From assembly GCA_012840085.1 (NCBI GenBank), contig DUMB01000001.1, positions 1 through 64,000 on the forward strand: 64,000 bases of DNA, given 5' to 3'. The position numbers and the translations under genes are program-made. Below are positions 35,701 through 44,221 of the stretch, piece after piece. Each line of letters starts with the position of its first letter. The stretch's first letter is position 1. The notes under the pieces are model-generated. The model saw only the letters and a program-made list of their open reading frames with translations, was not told the origin of the DNA and did not search any database. This stretch comes from Clostridiaceae bacterium (GTDB lineage Bacteria; Bacillota; Clostridia; Acetivibrionales; DUMB01).

Positions 35701-37234
35701 GAAGTGGCAAAGTTCAACAAGTCCTTCTACTGGAGCTGATCCACAGTGGTTCCAGGTTGATTTCGATGAGCCAACGACTTTTAACAGAGTTATTATCAGA
35801 TGGGATTACCTTTTCTATGCCAAAAATATTGAAATTCAAGTATCTGATGACGAAATAAACTGGGAAACTGTATATAAGGGATCGAATGACACTGGATTTA
35901 GTGTAGATGATGTGATGTTTGCACCTGTAACAAAGCAGCATGTCAGGTTGACTATGTCTGGAAAACGGCCTGCCGCCCCTGCAATTGGTGGAGGAAGAAA
36001 TCTTGGTGGCATTGATGCCGTAGCAGAAGCTAATAGTTTCAGTATCTGTTCATTTGAAGTATATAATGAGAATATTGATAATGTTGATATACCTGATAAG
36101 CCTGCCGCACCACAGGTAATAGGTACAACTGCTACAACAGCACTTTTGCACTGGGATGGTGCAATAGGGTCATATTATGAGCTTTATAGAAGAGAAGGAA
36201 ACCCAATAGGTGAGTATGATTTGATTTATACTGGTAACAGTATTAATTATACTGATATCGGCTTAAATCCTGAGTCAGTTTACTGGTATAAATTAAAAGT
36301 AGTAAATGCTGCCGGTTCATCAAACTTTTCTGATGTATCAAATGCAGCATTTACGAAAGAGCTGAAAGGAATAACAACTGCAGTTGCTTTGCCTGCAGAT
36401 GGAGAGGTAAAAATATCCTGGATTGATCCTAAAGGTAATGACGTTAAAACGATAAAGATTATTTGGAATGAAATGGATGAACCTGTTTTAATTAACAGAG
36501 GCGTTCAATCCGCGACTATCTCTGGATTAGAAAATGGGAAAATTTATACCTTTAAGCTGATTGCCCTAGATGGTAATGGCAACGAATCGAAAGAGGTATT
36601 TGAAGTTAGTGCCAGACCTTTAGCTGATTCTATAGCACAATTAAGCGGACCAATGTTTATAAGGAGCGGAGATAACTGTATACTTGAGTTGGATTTGGTC
36701 AACGTCAATCCCAAAACTAATGCAGCGGACATAACGATTAAGTATGATAGTGAACTTTACTCGTTGTTGAACGTAGAGCCCAAAGATAATGTCGGTTCAA
36801 CCTTTATTGATTTTAAAGATGATCGGGCTAAAGGTACAGTAAAGATAATTGCGGTAAATTTGGGTGAAAACGGTATGCCAAAGGATCTTCCTTTTGTAAA
36901 ATTAATATTCATGACAGATAATGTTAATAAAGACTTTTCAACAGAATTTGCAGTAATTGATGCAAAAATGAGTGGAGTGGATGAAGATGATAATGTTTTC
37001 AAATATGACGTAATTGGTGGAAGATGGACTGTTGAAATAAGAACCAAAGTACCAGGAGATGTCAATGGCGATGACCTTATAAACATCGAAGACTTATCAC
37101 TAATAGCTAAGTATTATGGAACAAGACAAAGTGATGCAAATTGGAATATTGCTAAATTTGCAGATATTAATGAAGATGGCGTAATTGATATTGCAGATAT
37201 AGCATTTGTTGCAAGAAAGATATTAAATCAGTAA
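32753..37234 (+). CDS. Secreted multimodular GH2 enzyme (exo-beta-glucosaminidase-like) with cohesin-like and dockerin modules
   Basis: A 1,493-residue protein with a signal peptide (about residues 1-27, ending SFASS). GH2 sugar-binding, Ig-like and barrel domains fill roughly 30-850. The acid/base region AWMNGSDNPP has Asp477 and the nucleophile region FTSEAGPG has Glu561; Asp in place of the usual Glu is a mark of CsxA-type exo-beta-D-glucosaminidases. A discoidin/CBM32-like domain follows (about 954-1105, LARGATAKASSYQG), then two FN3 domains (1115-1292), a cohesin-like domain (1295-1432) and a C-terminal type I dockerin (1436-1493) with two calcium loops, DVNGDDLINIED and DINEDGVIDIAD. 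The substrate is inferred. The next gene supplies a cohesin on an SLH anchor. Confidence 0.88.
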   Translation: MLKRILCSMLIILVLFAYLSVTPSFASSTNPIIDANSIYKLIDGWEIQSSDLVGTDGKLISTNRYIPQGWYSTSVPNTVLGALINAGEYGDVFFGDNVAKIGRDRFESPWWYRKAFILSEKEQGKRILLNFNGINYQADVWVNGNLVANKDEVVGTFRTFEFDITDYVICDGVTQNVVAVCVTKPEYGKDLAIYWVDWCPQPADSNMGLWRDVYIATCSSVSVRNPFVTAKVDKDLSTAHLNAYVELSNHTNDNISGKLEATIKSPAGTEIATISQPVAIRAGVKDMEVAFKAEDFDALNISNPELWWPLYMGSQPMYSIEFKFMVNDKVSDKITQKFGIREIYTEFNISPSSKQSLKDMVQFYINHKPLLVRAGGYCPTDLFLRHSSEANRSVIEYCKEMGLNAIRDEGKFWSDELLDLLDENGIMLISGWCCCDRWQQSHQWDEREMWIGTESLKSQLRLLRVHPSMLAWMNGSDNPPSYDTNPATKQRGIEVEQRFFDIEHEAHWEDFAAIISSGSAKIAQINGTYSGMHMDATYDYAPPAYFFEDMNDGGAFGFTSEAGPGPNIPVIETLKKIIPEENLWPYNIGGENYSLWNYHAARGSFANLKVFNMALDNHFGKQSSLEEYVMKAHVQMYDAQRAQFEALNANKYVKASGWVQWMLNNAWPSIYWNLFDYYMNPHGGYFGAKKANEPLHIMYDYASKEVKVINNTFNEYEGLKAKIGVFCLDSTCVYSKEIDDINIEADGASSSVGGSPKTIGYQEINFNGRIEEAYGVKIIDELDVDNSLADILTSTYFIRLELLDSENNLVSVNSYAYSKKKDMPRYQNHSWNVTLQDQYADFTDLQLLEPVDLEIVGTPTVKNQGKEQILTYTIKNNGDSIAYSVFAKVRKGYNGDLIAPIKMEDNYFMLLPGEERTIQAKYYLSDLDGATPVIEVNCYNNICTTKQNPAPSTLDLARGATAKASSYQGSNRADRAIDGSDYTKWQSSTSPSTGADPQWFQVDFDEPTTFNRVIIRWDYLFYAKNIEIQVSDDEINWETVYKGSNDTGFSVDDVMFAPVTKQHVRLTMSGKRPAAPAIGGGRNLGGIDAVAEANSFSICSFEVYNENIDNVDIPDKPAAPQVIGTTATTALLHWDGAIGSYYELYRREGNPIGEYDLIYTGNSINYTDIGLNPESVYWYKLKVVNAAGSSNFSDVSNAAFTKELKGITTAVALPADGEVKISWIDPKGNDVKTIKIIWNEMDEPVLINRGVQSATISGLENGKIYTFKLIALDGNGNESKEVFEVSARPLADSIAQLSGPMFIRSGDNCILELDLVNVNPKTNAADITIKYDSELYSLLNVEPKDNVGSTFIDFKDDRAKGTVKIIAVNLGENGMPKDLPFVKLIFMTDNVNKDFSTEFAVIDAKMSGVDEDDNVFKYDVIGGRWTVEIRTKVPGDVNGDDLINIEDLSLIAKYYGTRQSDANWNIAKFADINEDGVIDIADIAFVARKILNQ

Positions 37235-37270
37235 TCTTATGGCCATCAGAATATAATCTGAAGTGAAGGT

Positions 37271-37298
37271 GGTGAGGGTTGGAGTTTCAACCCTCACC
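37271..37298 (+). other. Intercistronic stem-loop between GH2 and cohesin-SLH genes
   Basis: GGTGAGGGTTG (37271-37281) and CAACCCTCACC (37288-37298) form a perfect 11-bp stem with a 6-base loop and no T run. It probably tunes relative expression or stabilises the GH2 message. Confidence 0.7.
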
Positions 37299-37333
37299 TA
37301 AATAATGAACCTAAAAAAGAAAGGAAGACATTT

Positions 37334-38506
37334 ATGAAAAAAAAACTTGAAAACAAGGTTTTTTCTATCCTGATTATTGTGATGATGGCATTTGTATTTA
37401 TGACTGTTACAGTTTTTGCAGATAATACGTCAAATGTCACATTTACATTAAAATCAGATAAACAAGTGTATTATGTAAATGATGAAATAACAATTACTCT
37501 GCAAGGACAAGGAATACAGGATATGTATGCTTTCGATACAGAGTTTGAATTTAATCCAAATTTACTTGAGTATGTAAAGTCCAGTAGCAGAATAAATGTT
37601 TATGGTTTTCCTGTTGAAAAAATAAGAGATAATAACATCCTTTTATTTGGCTTTAGCAGAATAGGATCTGAAGATGGTTTAAGCGGGAATATGGATCTTT
37701 GCACAGTTACATTTAAAGCAAAGACTGAGGGAACAACGATGATAAAGCTTAACAAAATAAAAACTGTTGATACTAATGAATTGGTTTCAGTATTCGAAGG
37801 TCAAGAATTGAATATTACGATTAAAAATAAACCAGATTCAAAACCGGTGACAAGACCAGTGATACAACCAGAGCCAGAGCCAGAACCGGAACCAGAGCCG
37901 GAGCCAGAACCAGAGCCGGAGCCAGAACCAGAGCCGGAACCAGATAGAAAGACCTTTTGTGACATTGGAAATTATATGTGGGCAAAAGATGCAATAGAAA
38001 TACTTGCTTCAAAAGGTATAATTAATGGTACTTCAGAGACAACTTTTGAACCAGGGAAAAATATAACAAGAGCTGATTTCGTAGTCTTGTTAGTAAGAAC
38101 GCTTGGACTTAAAGCTGAGTTTGACTCTAACTTTGATGATGTGGAAAAGAATGCCTATTATTATGAGGCACTTGGAATAGCAAAAAAGTTAGGAATTGCT
38201 AGAGGAATAGGCGATAATAAATTCAATCCAAATGGAGAAATAATCAGACAAGATATGATGTGTTTAATTGCTAGAGCATTAAATATTGCAAAAAATTTAG
38301 CGATAAATGGAACTTATTCAGATATAGAAATGTTTGCTGATTCATCCCAAGTTTCGGATTATGCAATAGAAAGTGTAGCTACATTGATAAAAGAAGATAT
38401 CATTAAAGGCGACGGTGTCAATATTAATCCACATGGAAAAACAATAAGAGCTGAAGCCGCAGTTGTTATGTATAGGATATATACAAGATTCGTATTATTA
38501 GCCTAA
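37334..38506 (+). CDS. Cell-surface anchoring protein: cohesin, Pro-Glu linker, SLH domains
   Basis: A 390-residue exported protein. It has a signal peptide (MKKKLENKVFSILIIVMMAF to about residue 29), then a cohesin-type beta-sandwich at about 31-163 (DKQVYYVNDEITITLQGQGI, YAFDTEFEFNPNLLEYV, LCTVTFKAKTEG). A Pro-Glu dipeptide linker of about 27 residues (178-204) is followed by three SLH repeats (MWAKDAIEILASKGIINGT; NAYYYEALGIAKKLGIARGI; SDYAIESVATLIKEDIIKGD) that bind secondary cell-wall polymer. Known counterparts are single-cohesin anchoring scaffoldins, which hold dockerin enzymes on the cell. The GH2-dockerin gene upstream is the obvious partner (inference). AGAAAGGAAGACATTT precedes the ATG. 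Confidence 0.87.
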   Translation: MKKKLENKVFSILIIVMMAFVFMTVTVFADNTSNVTFTLKSDKQVYYVNDEITITLQGQGIQDMYAFDTEFEFNPNLLEYVKSSSRINVYGFPVEKIRDNNILLFGFSRIGSEDGLSGNMDLCTVTFKAKTEGTTMIKLNKIKTVDTNELVSVFEGQELNITIKNKPDSKPVTRPVIQPEPEPEPEPEPEPEPEPEPEPEPEPDRKTFCDIGNYMWAKDAIEILASKGIINGTSETTFEPGKNITRADFVVLLVRTLGLKAEFDSNFDDVEKNAYYYEALGIAKKLGIARGIGDNKFNPNGEIIRQDMMCLIARALNIAKNLAINGTYSDIEMFADSSQVSDYAIESVATLIKEDIIKGDGVNINPHGKTIRAEAAVVMYRIYTRFVLLA

Positions 38507-38549
38507 ATAAACGTGCAGATAAAATTTGAAACAAGGAGTTTGTCTGCCT

Positions 38550-39512
38550 ATGAAAAAGATAAGATTATTAACATCTATGTTTATTGCAATGTTTATAATA
38601 ATGCAGAATGTTTCATTATCTTCGGCATCTGGCAATTCATTTCCTGATTTAGATAATCACTGGTCTAAGGTATATGTTGATTCTCTAATTGAAAAAGGTG
38701 GAATTCATGGGTTGCCGGATGGTAATTTTATGCCAGAAAAAGATATCACATTAGGGGAACTTCTAAAAATAATAATATGTGTTACTTTGGGGGAACAGCC
38801 TATTGGCAAGTCTCATTGGGCAGAGAATTACTTTGAGGCTGCTATATCACAAGGTATAATACTTAAAGAAGACTATAGAGTTGATGAATTGGATGAAACT
38901 GTAACCAGATATGATGTTTCAAAAATAATTCACAATACAATGTTAGGTGTTTTAAAAGAAGAAGATATTATTAATGTGCAAGACTATACAACGCATATTA
39001 CTGACTGGGGAATATCATGCAGACAATGCATGGTACATGTTGAGCAATGCTATGCTAAGGGAATAATTGCAGGTATGCCTGATGGTACATTCAGTGGTGA
39101 TAAAAATATGACTCGGGGTGAGGCATGTGCAGTAATCATGAGAATGTTGGACAAGTCAATTAGATTAACGCAAGAATGCGGGAAAAATGAATCCAATCAA
39201 GAACAAATGGTTTCAGATGAAGTGAAAATTACTGCTAAAGAAGCAAAGGAAATTTTACAAAAAGAAACTGAAGCCTATTTAGTTGATGTACGTACGCCTG
39301 CTGAATATTCTATAAAACACATTAACGGTAGCATTCTTATCCCTGTAGATTCTATTGCCGATACGATTAAATCAATCATACCAAATGAGTCATCCATAAT
39401 AATTGTATTTTGTTCAAGTGGGAAGCGTAGCTCTATAGCTGCCAAAACATTGATGGAACTAGGATATACCAATGTATACGATATGGGAAGTATAAATGAT
39501 TGGCAAGATTAA
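38550..39512 (+). CDS. SLH-domain protein with C-terminal rhodanese domain
   Basis: A 320-residue exported protein with a signal peptide (MKKIRLLTSMFIAMFIIMQN, ending near SSASG). Three SLH repeats cover about 30-215 (FPDLDNHWSKVYVDSLIEKG; SHWAENYFEAAISQGI; MVHVEQCYAKGIIAGMPDGT). A rhodanese domain covers about 225-320 (AYLVDVRTPAEYSIKHINGS) with the active loop FCSSGKRS, catalytic Cys288. Rhodaneses carry sulfur as a Cys persulfide and are normally cytoplasmic; wall anchoring is unusual. The ATG at 38550 follows ACAAGGAG. It lies 43 bases after the cohesin-SLH gene, in the same transcript, before a strong terminator. Confidence 0.88.
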   Translation: MKKIRLLTSMFIAMFIIMQNVSLSSASGNSFPDLDNHWSKVYVDSLIEKGGIHGLPDGNFMPEKDITLGELLKIIICVTLGEQPIGKSHWAENYFEAAISQGIILKEDYRVDELDETVTRYDVSKIIHNTMLGVLKEEDIINVQDYTTHITDWGISCRQCMVHVEQCYAKGIIAGMPDGTFSGDKNMTRGEACAVIMRMLDKSIRLTQECGKNESNQEQMVSDEVKITAKEAKEILQKETEAYLVDVRTPAEYSIKHINGSILIPVDSIADTIKSIIPNESSIIIVFCSSGKRSSIAAKTLMELGYTNVYDMGSINDWQD

Positions 39513-39550
39513 ATATACATAAAAAAACAAGCAAAGATGTGGATAATACA

Positions 39551-39602
39551 TGATAAAGCATTGGCAACAGAAAGCGTGTTGCCAACGCTTTATCATATTT
39601 TA
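39551..39602 (+). terminator. Strong terminator closing the cohesin/SLH gene set
   Basis: TGATAAAGC-A-TTGGCAACA (39551-39569) pairs with TGTTGCCAA-C-GCTTTATCA (39577-39595): an 18-bp stem with one mismatch, followed by TATTTTA. Confidence 0.85.
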
Positions 39603-39845
39603 CAAAATTCTCAAAACGAAACGATAACTTAAGTCCCCATATGTAGTATCATAGGGGAAACACTTGGGGAAATAATATGGGGGCTAAATAGCACTAAAGC
39701 TCTTGTACGATTCATTGGTAGAGGGTATATTCATGCTTTTGCCGGATACTTTGCCACTGCTTATATTGAGCTTTTCAGGGTAATATGGTAGTATGTATTT
39801 ACATAAATTTCAAAAAATATATATAATGCGCGAGGGATACATTAT
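39603..39845 (+). promoter_or_regulatory. Leader region of the sugar-sensor operon
   Basis: A 243-base spacer holding an inverted repeat CCCCATATG / CATAGGGG near 39638-39659, followed by repeated GGGGAAA words. It presumably holds the promoter of the sensor operon; no convincing -35/-10 pair was identified. Confidence 0.35.
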
Positions 39846-40835
39846 ATGGCAAGATATGCAAAAAGCCTGGCATATATAGCATCTATATTGATTTTAATAC
39901 TGTTGTCTATACCTTTTCGATTAGTTAACATATCTTCTAATAGTAAAAATGGAAATATTAATAATTTCAATTCACCATATAGATTATTTTGTGTTTATTC
40001 GGGAAGTAGTGATTATTATAAGTATTTGTTAAAAGAGGGTTTGGATGATGCTGCTAGTGAATTGAATGCTTGGGTTAAATTCTATAAATTTAACTCTTCT
40101 GAGGTCGATAAGCATTGTGAAGCACTTGATAAAGCAATAACTGCAAAAGTAGACGGTATTATCACAAACGTTCCTTTAAAAAATGAAATTTTCAATTATA
40201 TTGAACTCGCATATAATAGAAACATTCCTGTTATAACTATTGAAGATGATTTATCAAATAGTAAAAGGATTTCATCTATAGTGACTAATAGTTATGCTTA
40301 TGGTAAAAATGCCGGAAGATTAATGATCTTAGCAACTGAAGGAGAAGCTACAACTGCAATATTTGATAGCAATAGTAACTTTAGTAAAAATGAAATAAAA
40401 AATAAAGGTTTCATTGATGCAATAAAAAATTATCAGGGAATGAATGTAGAGAAATATAATGTTAAAGAGCCTAGTATTATAGAGTATATAAATCTTGCTC
40501 AGTCAATCTTCATCAATAATCCAGATGTCAATTCCTTCTTTTGCCCCGATATAGAAAGTACGCTAGGCGTTGTAAGAGCTATGGTCGAGTTTAATAAGAC
40601 TAATTGTATTGTAATTGGTTCAGGAGATTCTCAAGAGATATTAAATTATATAAAAAATGGGATAATATATGCTTCCCTCGTAGAAGACCCATATTCAATC
40701 GGATACTTTTCAGTAGAATGTATGATAAAACATTTAAATGGAGGTAGTATATCAGAATCAATCAATTCCGATGTCATTATCGTAACCAGGAATAATGTAG
40801 ATAATGTACTTGCTGAAAGGAAGGATAAAGATTAG
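39846..40835 (+). CDS. Membrane-attached sugar-sensing binding protein (XylFII-like)
   Basis: A 329-residue protein with an N-terminal hydrophobic segment (SLAYIASILILILLSI) and no lipobox, so it is probably membrane-tethered. The rest is a periplasmic-binding fold: RLFCVYSGSSDYYKYLLKEG, AKVDGIITNVPLKNEI, RNIPVITIEDDL, GRLMILATEGEATTAIFD, FFCPDIESTLGVVRAM, IVIGSGDSQEIL. It is immediately followed by a LytS-type kinase and a YesN-type regulator. In solventogenic clostridia the protein in this position (XylFII) binds xylose and controls the kinase and the xylFGH importer. The same role is inferred here; the ligand may differ. Confidence 0.8.
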   Translation: MARYAKSLAYIASILILILLSIPFRLVNISSNSKNGNINNFNSPYRLFCVYSGSSDYYKYLLKEGLDDAASELNAWVKFYKFNSSEVDKHCEALDKAITAKVDGIITNVPLKNEIFNYIELAYNRNIPVITIEDDLSNSKRISSIVTNSYAYGKNAGRLMILATEGEATTAIFDSNSNFSKNEIKNKGFIDAIKNYQGMNVEKYNVKEPSIIEYINLAQSIFINNPDVNSFFCPDIESTLGVVRAMVEFNKTNCIVIGSGDSQEILNYIKNGIIYASLVEDPYSIGYFSVECMIKHLNGGSISESINSDVIIVTRNNVDNVLAERKDKD

Positions 40836-40836
40836 C

Positions 40837-42360
40837 ATGAGGTTGCATATTTGGGAAATAGTGCCTCTAAAGAAAAGAATAATAATGGGTTTTTCCATAG
40901 TAATTATTCTTATAGGTCTATTAAGCGGCATACTTTATTATAACATGCTTAAGACATTCCATAAGGTTGATGATGCGTATTTAAATTTTAATATATTGAA
41001 GAACTATTACTATAAAATTGAAAAGGTGAGTGTGGCTTTAAATGGGTATCTAAATGAAAATGACCGAAGTTATATAAGCGCATTTTATCAAGAGTATGAT
41101 CAATTACTTGATGAAATGAACAATACGCAACTGCTTTTTGTCAATAGGGATACTGCCATGCTTTTCAAAAATATTAAGCATATGTTTGAGTCATATGGAG
41201 AAGAGGCCGAAGCAGCAATTAATGAATATAGAAAGAGAAATCTGAGCGGGCTATCGAGCAGCTTTTCCCGCACATTGAAAATAAAATCTTATATGCAAGA
41301 AGGTATATATGAATTAATGATAAATTTCATATCTCAAAGTGAAATTTTTCAAAAGAATTTATATAGCCAGCTAATAGTTTTAAGAACATTTATTGTTCTG
41401 TTAATAATTATATCAATTGTACTTAATGTACTTATAGCAGTTTATTTAAATAGACTGCTTATACAACCTATAAATATTTTGACTAAATTGGCTAACGAGA
41501 TTTTCCATGGAGAATTTGAATTTAAAAAAATTGAATTTAGTCTCCATGGTGAATTAAAAATACTTTCAGATACTTTGTATAGAATTGGAGACCAAATAAA
41601 AGAATATGTTGAAGAAATAAGAAAAAAAGCTGAGATAGAAAAACAATTACAAATTAAGGAAAAGGAGAATTATAAAATTAAAGCACTTTTACAGGAAGCA
41701 GAACTTAAAAGGCTTCAAGCACAGATTAACCCTCACTTTTTATTTAATACTCTATCAACACTACATCACACTGCATTTTTGGAATGTGCGAATGAGACAT
41801 GTGAGATGGTGTCAGCAATTTCAAAAATACTAAGATACAACTTGAGAAATTCTAATGCAGTATCAGTACTCAAAGATGAAATTGAAAATATCAAATACTA
41901 TTTCTATATTCAAGAGAAAAGATTTGGTCATAGGGTAAAAATACATTTTGAAATTGATGAGGACCTATTAGACACGCCTATTCCAAGTATGACAATACAA
42001 CCTATAGTAGAAAATTCTTTTATACATGGTTTAGAGAAAAATGAAAACCAGGGTGAGATAAGTTTAAAGGTATATAAAGAAGCGAATACCGTTATAATCG
42101 AAGTAAGGGATAATGGAGTAGGTATTAAAGAAGATAGATTAAATCATATTAAGAAGGCTATTGAATGCGACTCGGAATACAGTGGCCATACTTCAAATTT
42201 AGGAATAAACAATGTTGTAAAGAGGCTTCAGGCTTTCTATAATACAAAAAATGTATTTAGCATTGAGAGTGTTCCTTATAAAGAGACAATAATAAAACTA
42301 TTTTTACCTTACAAATTCCAATATAAAAATAATGAGACCAGTTTAGAATTTGTACTTTGA
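40837..42360 (+). CDS. LytS/YesM-type sensor histidine kinase
   Basis: A 507-residue kinase. TM1 is GFSIVIILIGLLSGILYY and TM2 is FIVLLIIISIVLNVLIAVYL; between them lies an all-helical extracellular domain of about 140 residues. HAMP and coiled-coil segments follow, then the His_kinase domain with the phospho-acceptor in AQINPHFLFNTLS, and a HATPase domain with QPIVENSFIHG, VRDNGVGI and the G2 loop LGINNVVKRL. The start at 40837, one base after the sensor stop, overlaps its Shine-Dalgarno AAGGAAGGA and implies coupled translation. It should be modulated by the sugar sensor and phosphorylate the next gene product. Confidence 0.9.
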   Translation: MRLHIWEIVPLKKRIIMGFSIVIILIGLLSGILYYNMLKTFHKVDDAYLNFNILKNYYYKIEKVSVALNGYLNENDRSYISAFYQEYDQLLDEMNNTQLLFVNRDTAMLFKNIKHMFESYGEEAEAAINEYRKRNLSGLSSSFSRTLKIKSYMQEGIYELMINFISQSEIFQKNLYSQLIVLRTFIVLLIIISIVLNVLIAVYLNRLLIQPINILTKLANEIFHGEFEFKKIEFSLHGELKILSDTLYRIGDQIKEYVEEIRKKAEIEKQLQIKEKENYKIKALLQEAELKRLQAQINPHFLFNTLSTLHHTAFLECANETCEMVSAISKILRYNLRNSNAVSVLKDEIENIKYYFYIQEKRFGHRVKIHFEIDEDLLDTPIPSMTIQPIVENSFIHGLEKNENQGEISLKVYKEANTVIIEVRDNGVGIKEDRLNHIKKAIECDSEYSGHTSNLGINNVVKRLQAFYNTKNVFSIESVPYKETIIKLFLPYKFQYKNNETSLEFVL

Positions 42361-42507
42361 AAGTAAAAAAGTCATGTTGCTGGATAAGCAATAGCAATGT
42401 GACTGAACAGCAGACATATATCTCAAAGTAAAATCTATCATAACCATATAAAAATTCGAAAAGCTTTTAAATGTTCGAGAAAAAATAAGATTGTTGGGTG
42501 GTTAAAC

Positions 42508-44106
42508 ATGATAAGAGCGATTATTGCTGATGATGAGTTCCTTGAAAGAAAAGTATTCAAAGTGCTTATAAGTAGATACTTCAAAGAAATAGAATTAGTT
42601 GCTGAAGCCGAAAATGGCAGGCAAGCGATTGAACTATTTGATATTCATAGGCCTGAATTAATCATTATGGACGTGAAGATGCCTGGAATAGATGGTATTG
42701 AGGCTATCGAAGAAATAAGAAAGAGAAGTAGCAGGACCAAGTTTATTATAGTTTCAGCTTATAACTTTTTTGATTATGCTAAAAGAGCGCTAAAATACGG
42801 AATTGAGGATTATCTTTTGAAACCAGTAACAAACGAAGAATATATTACGGTAATAGGTAAGGTTATTGAGAAAATTAAGAATGAGAGAGAAGTAAATAGA
42901 GAGAATCTTGAAATTAAAGAAAAGTTTAAAAGTATGTTACCTATTCTTGAAATGGAAGTAGCAGTTGCGATTATGCTAGGTGATATTAAAAAAATAAAAC
43001 AGTATACTTCCTTAATGAATATTGACATAAACTCAGGTTTTATAGCTATTGGTGTAATAAATGAAAAAAGTTTCATTTCTGATAATGAAATAACCCAAAA
43101 TTTAACAGTTAATAAAATACAAGAATATATTAAAGGTGTTATGACTGAATTTAAACCATGCTTTATTAGTAACTTTGTTTCAAATAAAATGATATTTGTT
43201 TTTCCTTGTAATACAGAAGATAAGGTATATGAAACTAAAAAATACATATGTGAAAAATTGTATAAAATAAAGAATTCGATAGAAAACAATTTTAAGGTTA
43301 AAATGCATTTTGGAATTGGTGATACCTATAGTAGTCTTCCTGAAATAAAAAATTCATACAATCAGGCACTTACTATTGTAAACAATATAGACTCGTTTGG
43401 AATAGATATTGTTGATTATGGGGACATAAAAGTCGAGGTAATAAATAAATTTGAATATCCCTATGATATGGAAAAACAAATTATTGAAAAAGTTCGCTTA
43501 GGTATTACTGAAGAGGCAATAAAGGCATTTATCAAAATTTTTGATTATACGTCTGAACGCTTAGAAGGCAACGTAAAAAAAGTAAAGTTTGAACTACTTG
43601 CATTGTATTTTGCTTTATCAAGAATGATTTATGAGCTAGACAAAGAAGATGAAGAGCTAAAAGATTTTATAATGAGTAAAGAAGCATATTATAATGCAAA
43701 TACTCTTCAAGAGATATATTACATATTTGAGAAAGACATCAGAACTATTTCCGGTAAATTTCGGGAAGAGAGAAACAGTATATCAAAAAGAACCTTATCT
43801 TATGCAGTTCAATATATTAACGAAAACTATATGAAGGAAATTAAATTAGAAGATGTCGCAAGGCAGGTACATGTTAGCCCAAACTATTTTAGTAGAACAT
43901 TTAAAACCGAATATAAACAAAGTTTCGTTGAGTATTTGACACGCATCAGAATTGAAGCAGCTAAAAAAATGATATTAAAAGCAGATAAGAGCATTAGTGA
44001 TATTTGTTGGGAAGTAGGTTATAATGATCCAAATTATTTTACAAAAGTCTTCAAGAAAGTAACCGGACAAACACCAAGTGAGTACAGGGAAGCTAAAACT
44101 AATTAG
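42508..44106 (+). CDS. YesN-type response regulator with AraC DNA-binding domain
   Basis: A 532-residue regulator. The receiver covers residues 1-120 with IIADDEFLER, phospho-Asp55 in LIIMDVKMPGIDG, and Lys of YLLKPV. A long middle region of about 300 residues is helical and poorly conserved, as in YesN proteins. The AraC-type double helix-turn-helix is at the end: IKLEDVARQVHVSPNYFSRT and ISDICWEVGYNDPNYFTKVF, then GQTPSEYRE. It should activate sugar-importer genes such as those at 28642-32547. TTGGGTGGTTAAAC precedes the ATG. An imperfect hairpin (about 42369-42402) separates it from the kinase gene. Confidence 0.9.
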   Translation: MIRAIIADDEFLERKVFKVLISRYFKEIELVAEAENGRQAIELFDIHRPELIIMDVKMPGIDGIEAIEEIRKRSSRTKFIIVSAYNFFDYAKRALKYGIEDYLLKPVTNEEYITVIGKVIEKIKNEREVNRENLEIKEKFKSMLPILEMEVAVAIMLGDIKKIKQYTSLMNIDINSGFIAIGVINEKSFISDNEITQNLTVNKIQEYIKGVMTEFKPCFISNFVSNKMIFVFPCNTEDKVYETKKYICEKLYKIKNSIENNFKVKMHFGIGDTYSSLPEIKNSYNQALTIVNNIDSFGIDIVDYGDIKVEVINKFEYPYDMEKQIIEKVRLGITEEAIKAFIKIFDYTSERLEGNVKKVKFELLALYFALSRMIYELDKEDEELKDFIMSKEAYYNANTLQEIYYIFEKDIRTISGKFREERNSISKRTLSYAVQYINENYMKEIKLEDVARQVHVSPNYFSRTFKTEYKQSFVEYLTRIRIEAAKKMILKADKSISDICWEVGYNDPNYFTKVFKKVTGQTPSEYREAKTN

Positions 44107-44221
44107 TGATTATTCTCCAACATAAATAGCTAAAGTTATGAAACTCGTTTAATATGGTATTATTTGCAAAGACAAGCTCAGAATTTTTGGTATAAAAGCT
44201 ATTATTGGGGAGGGGAAGAAA

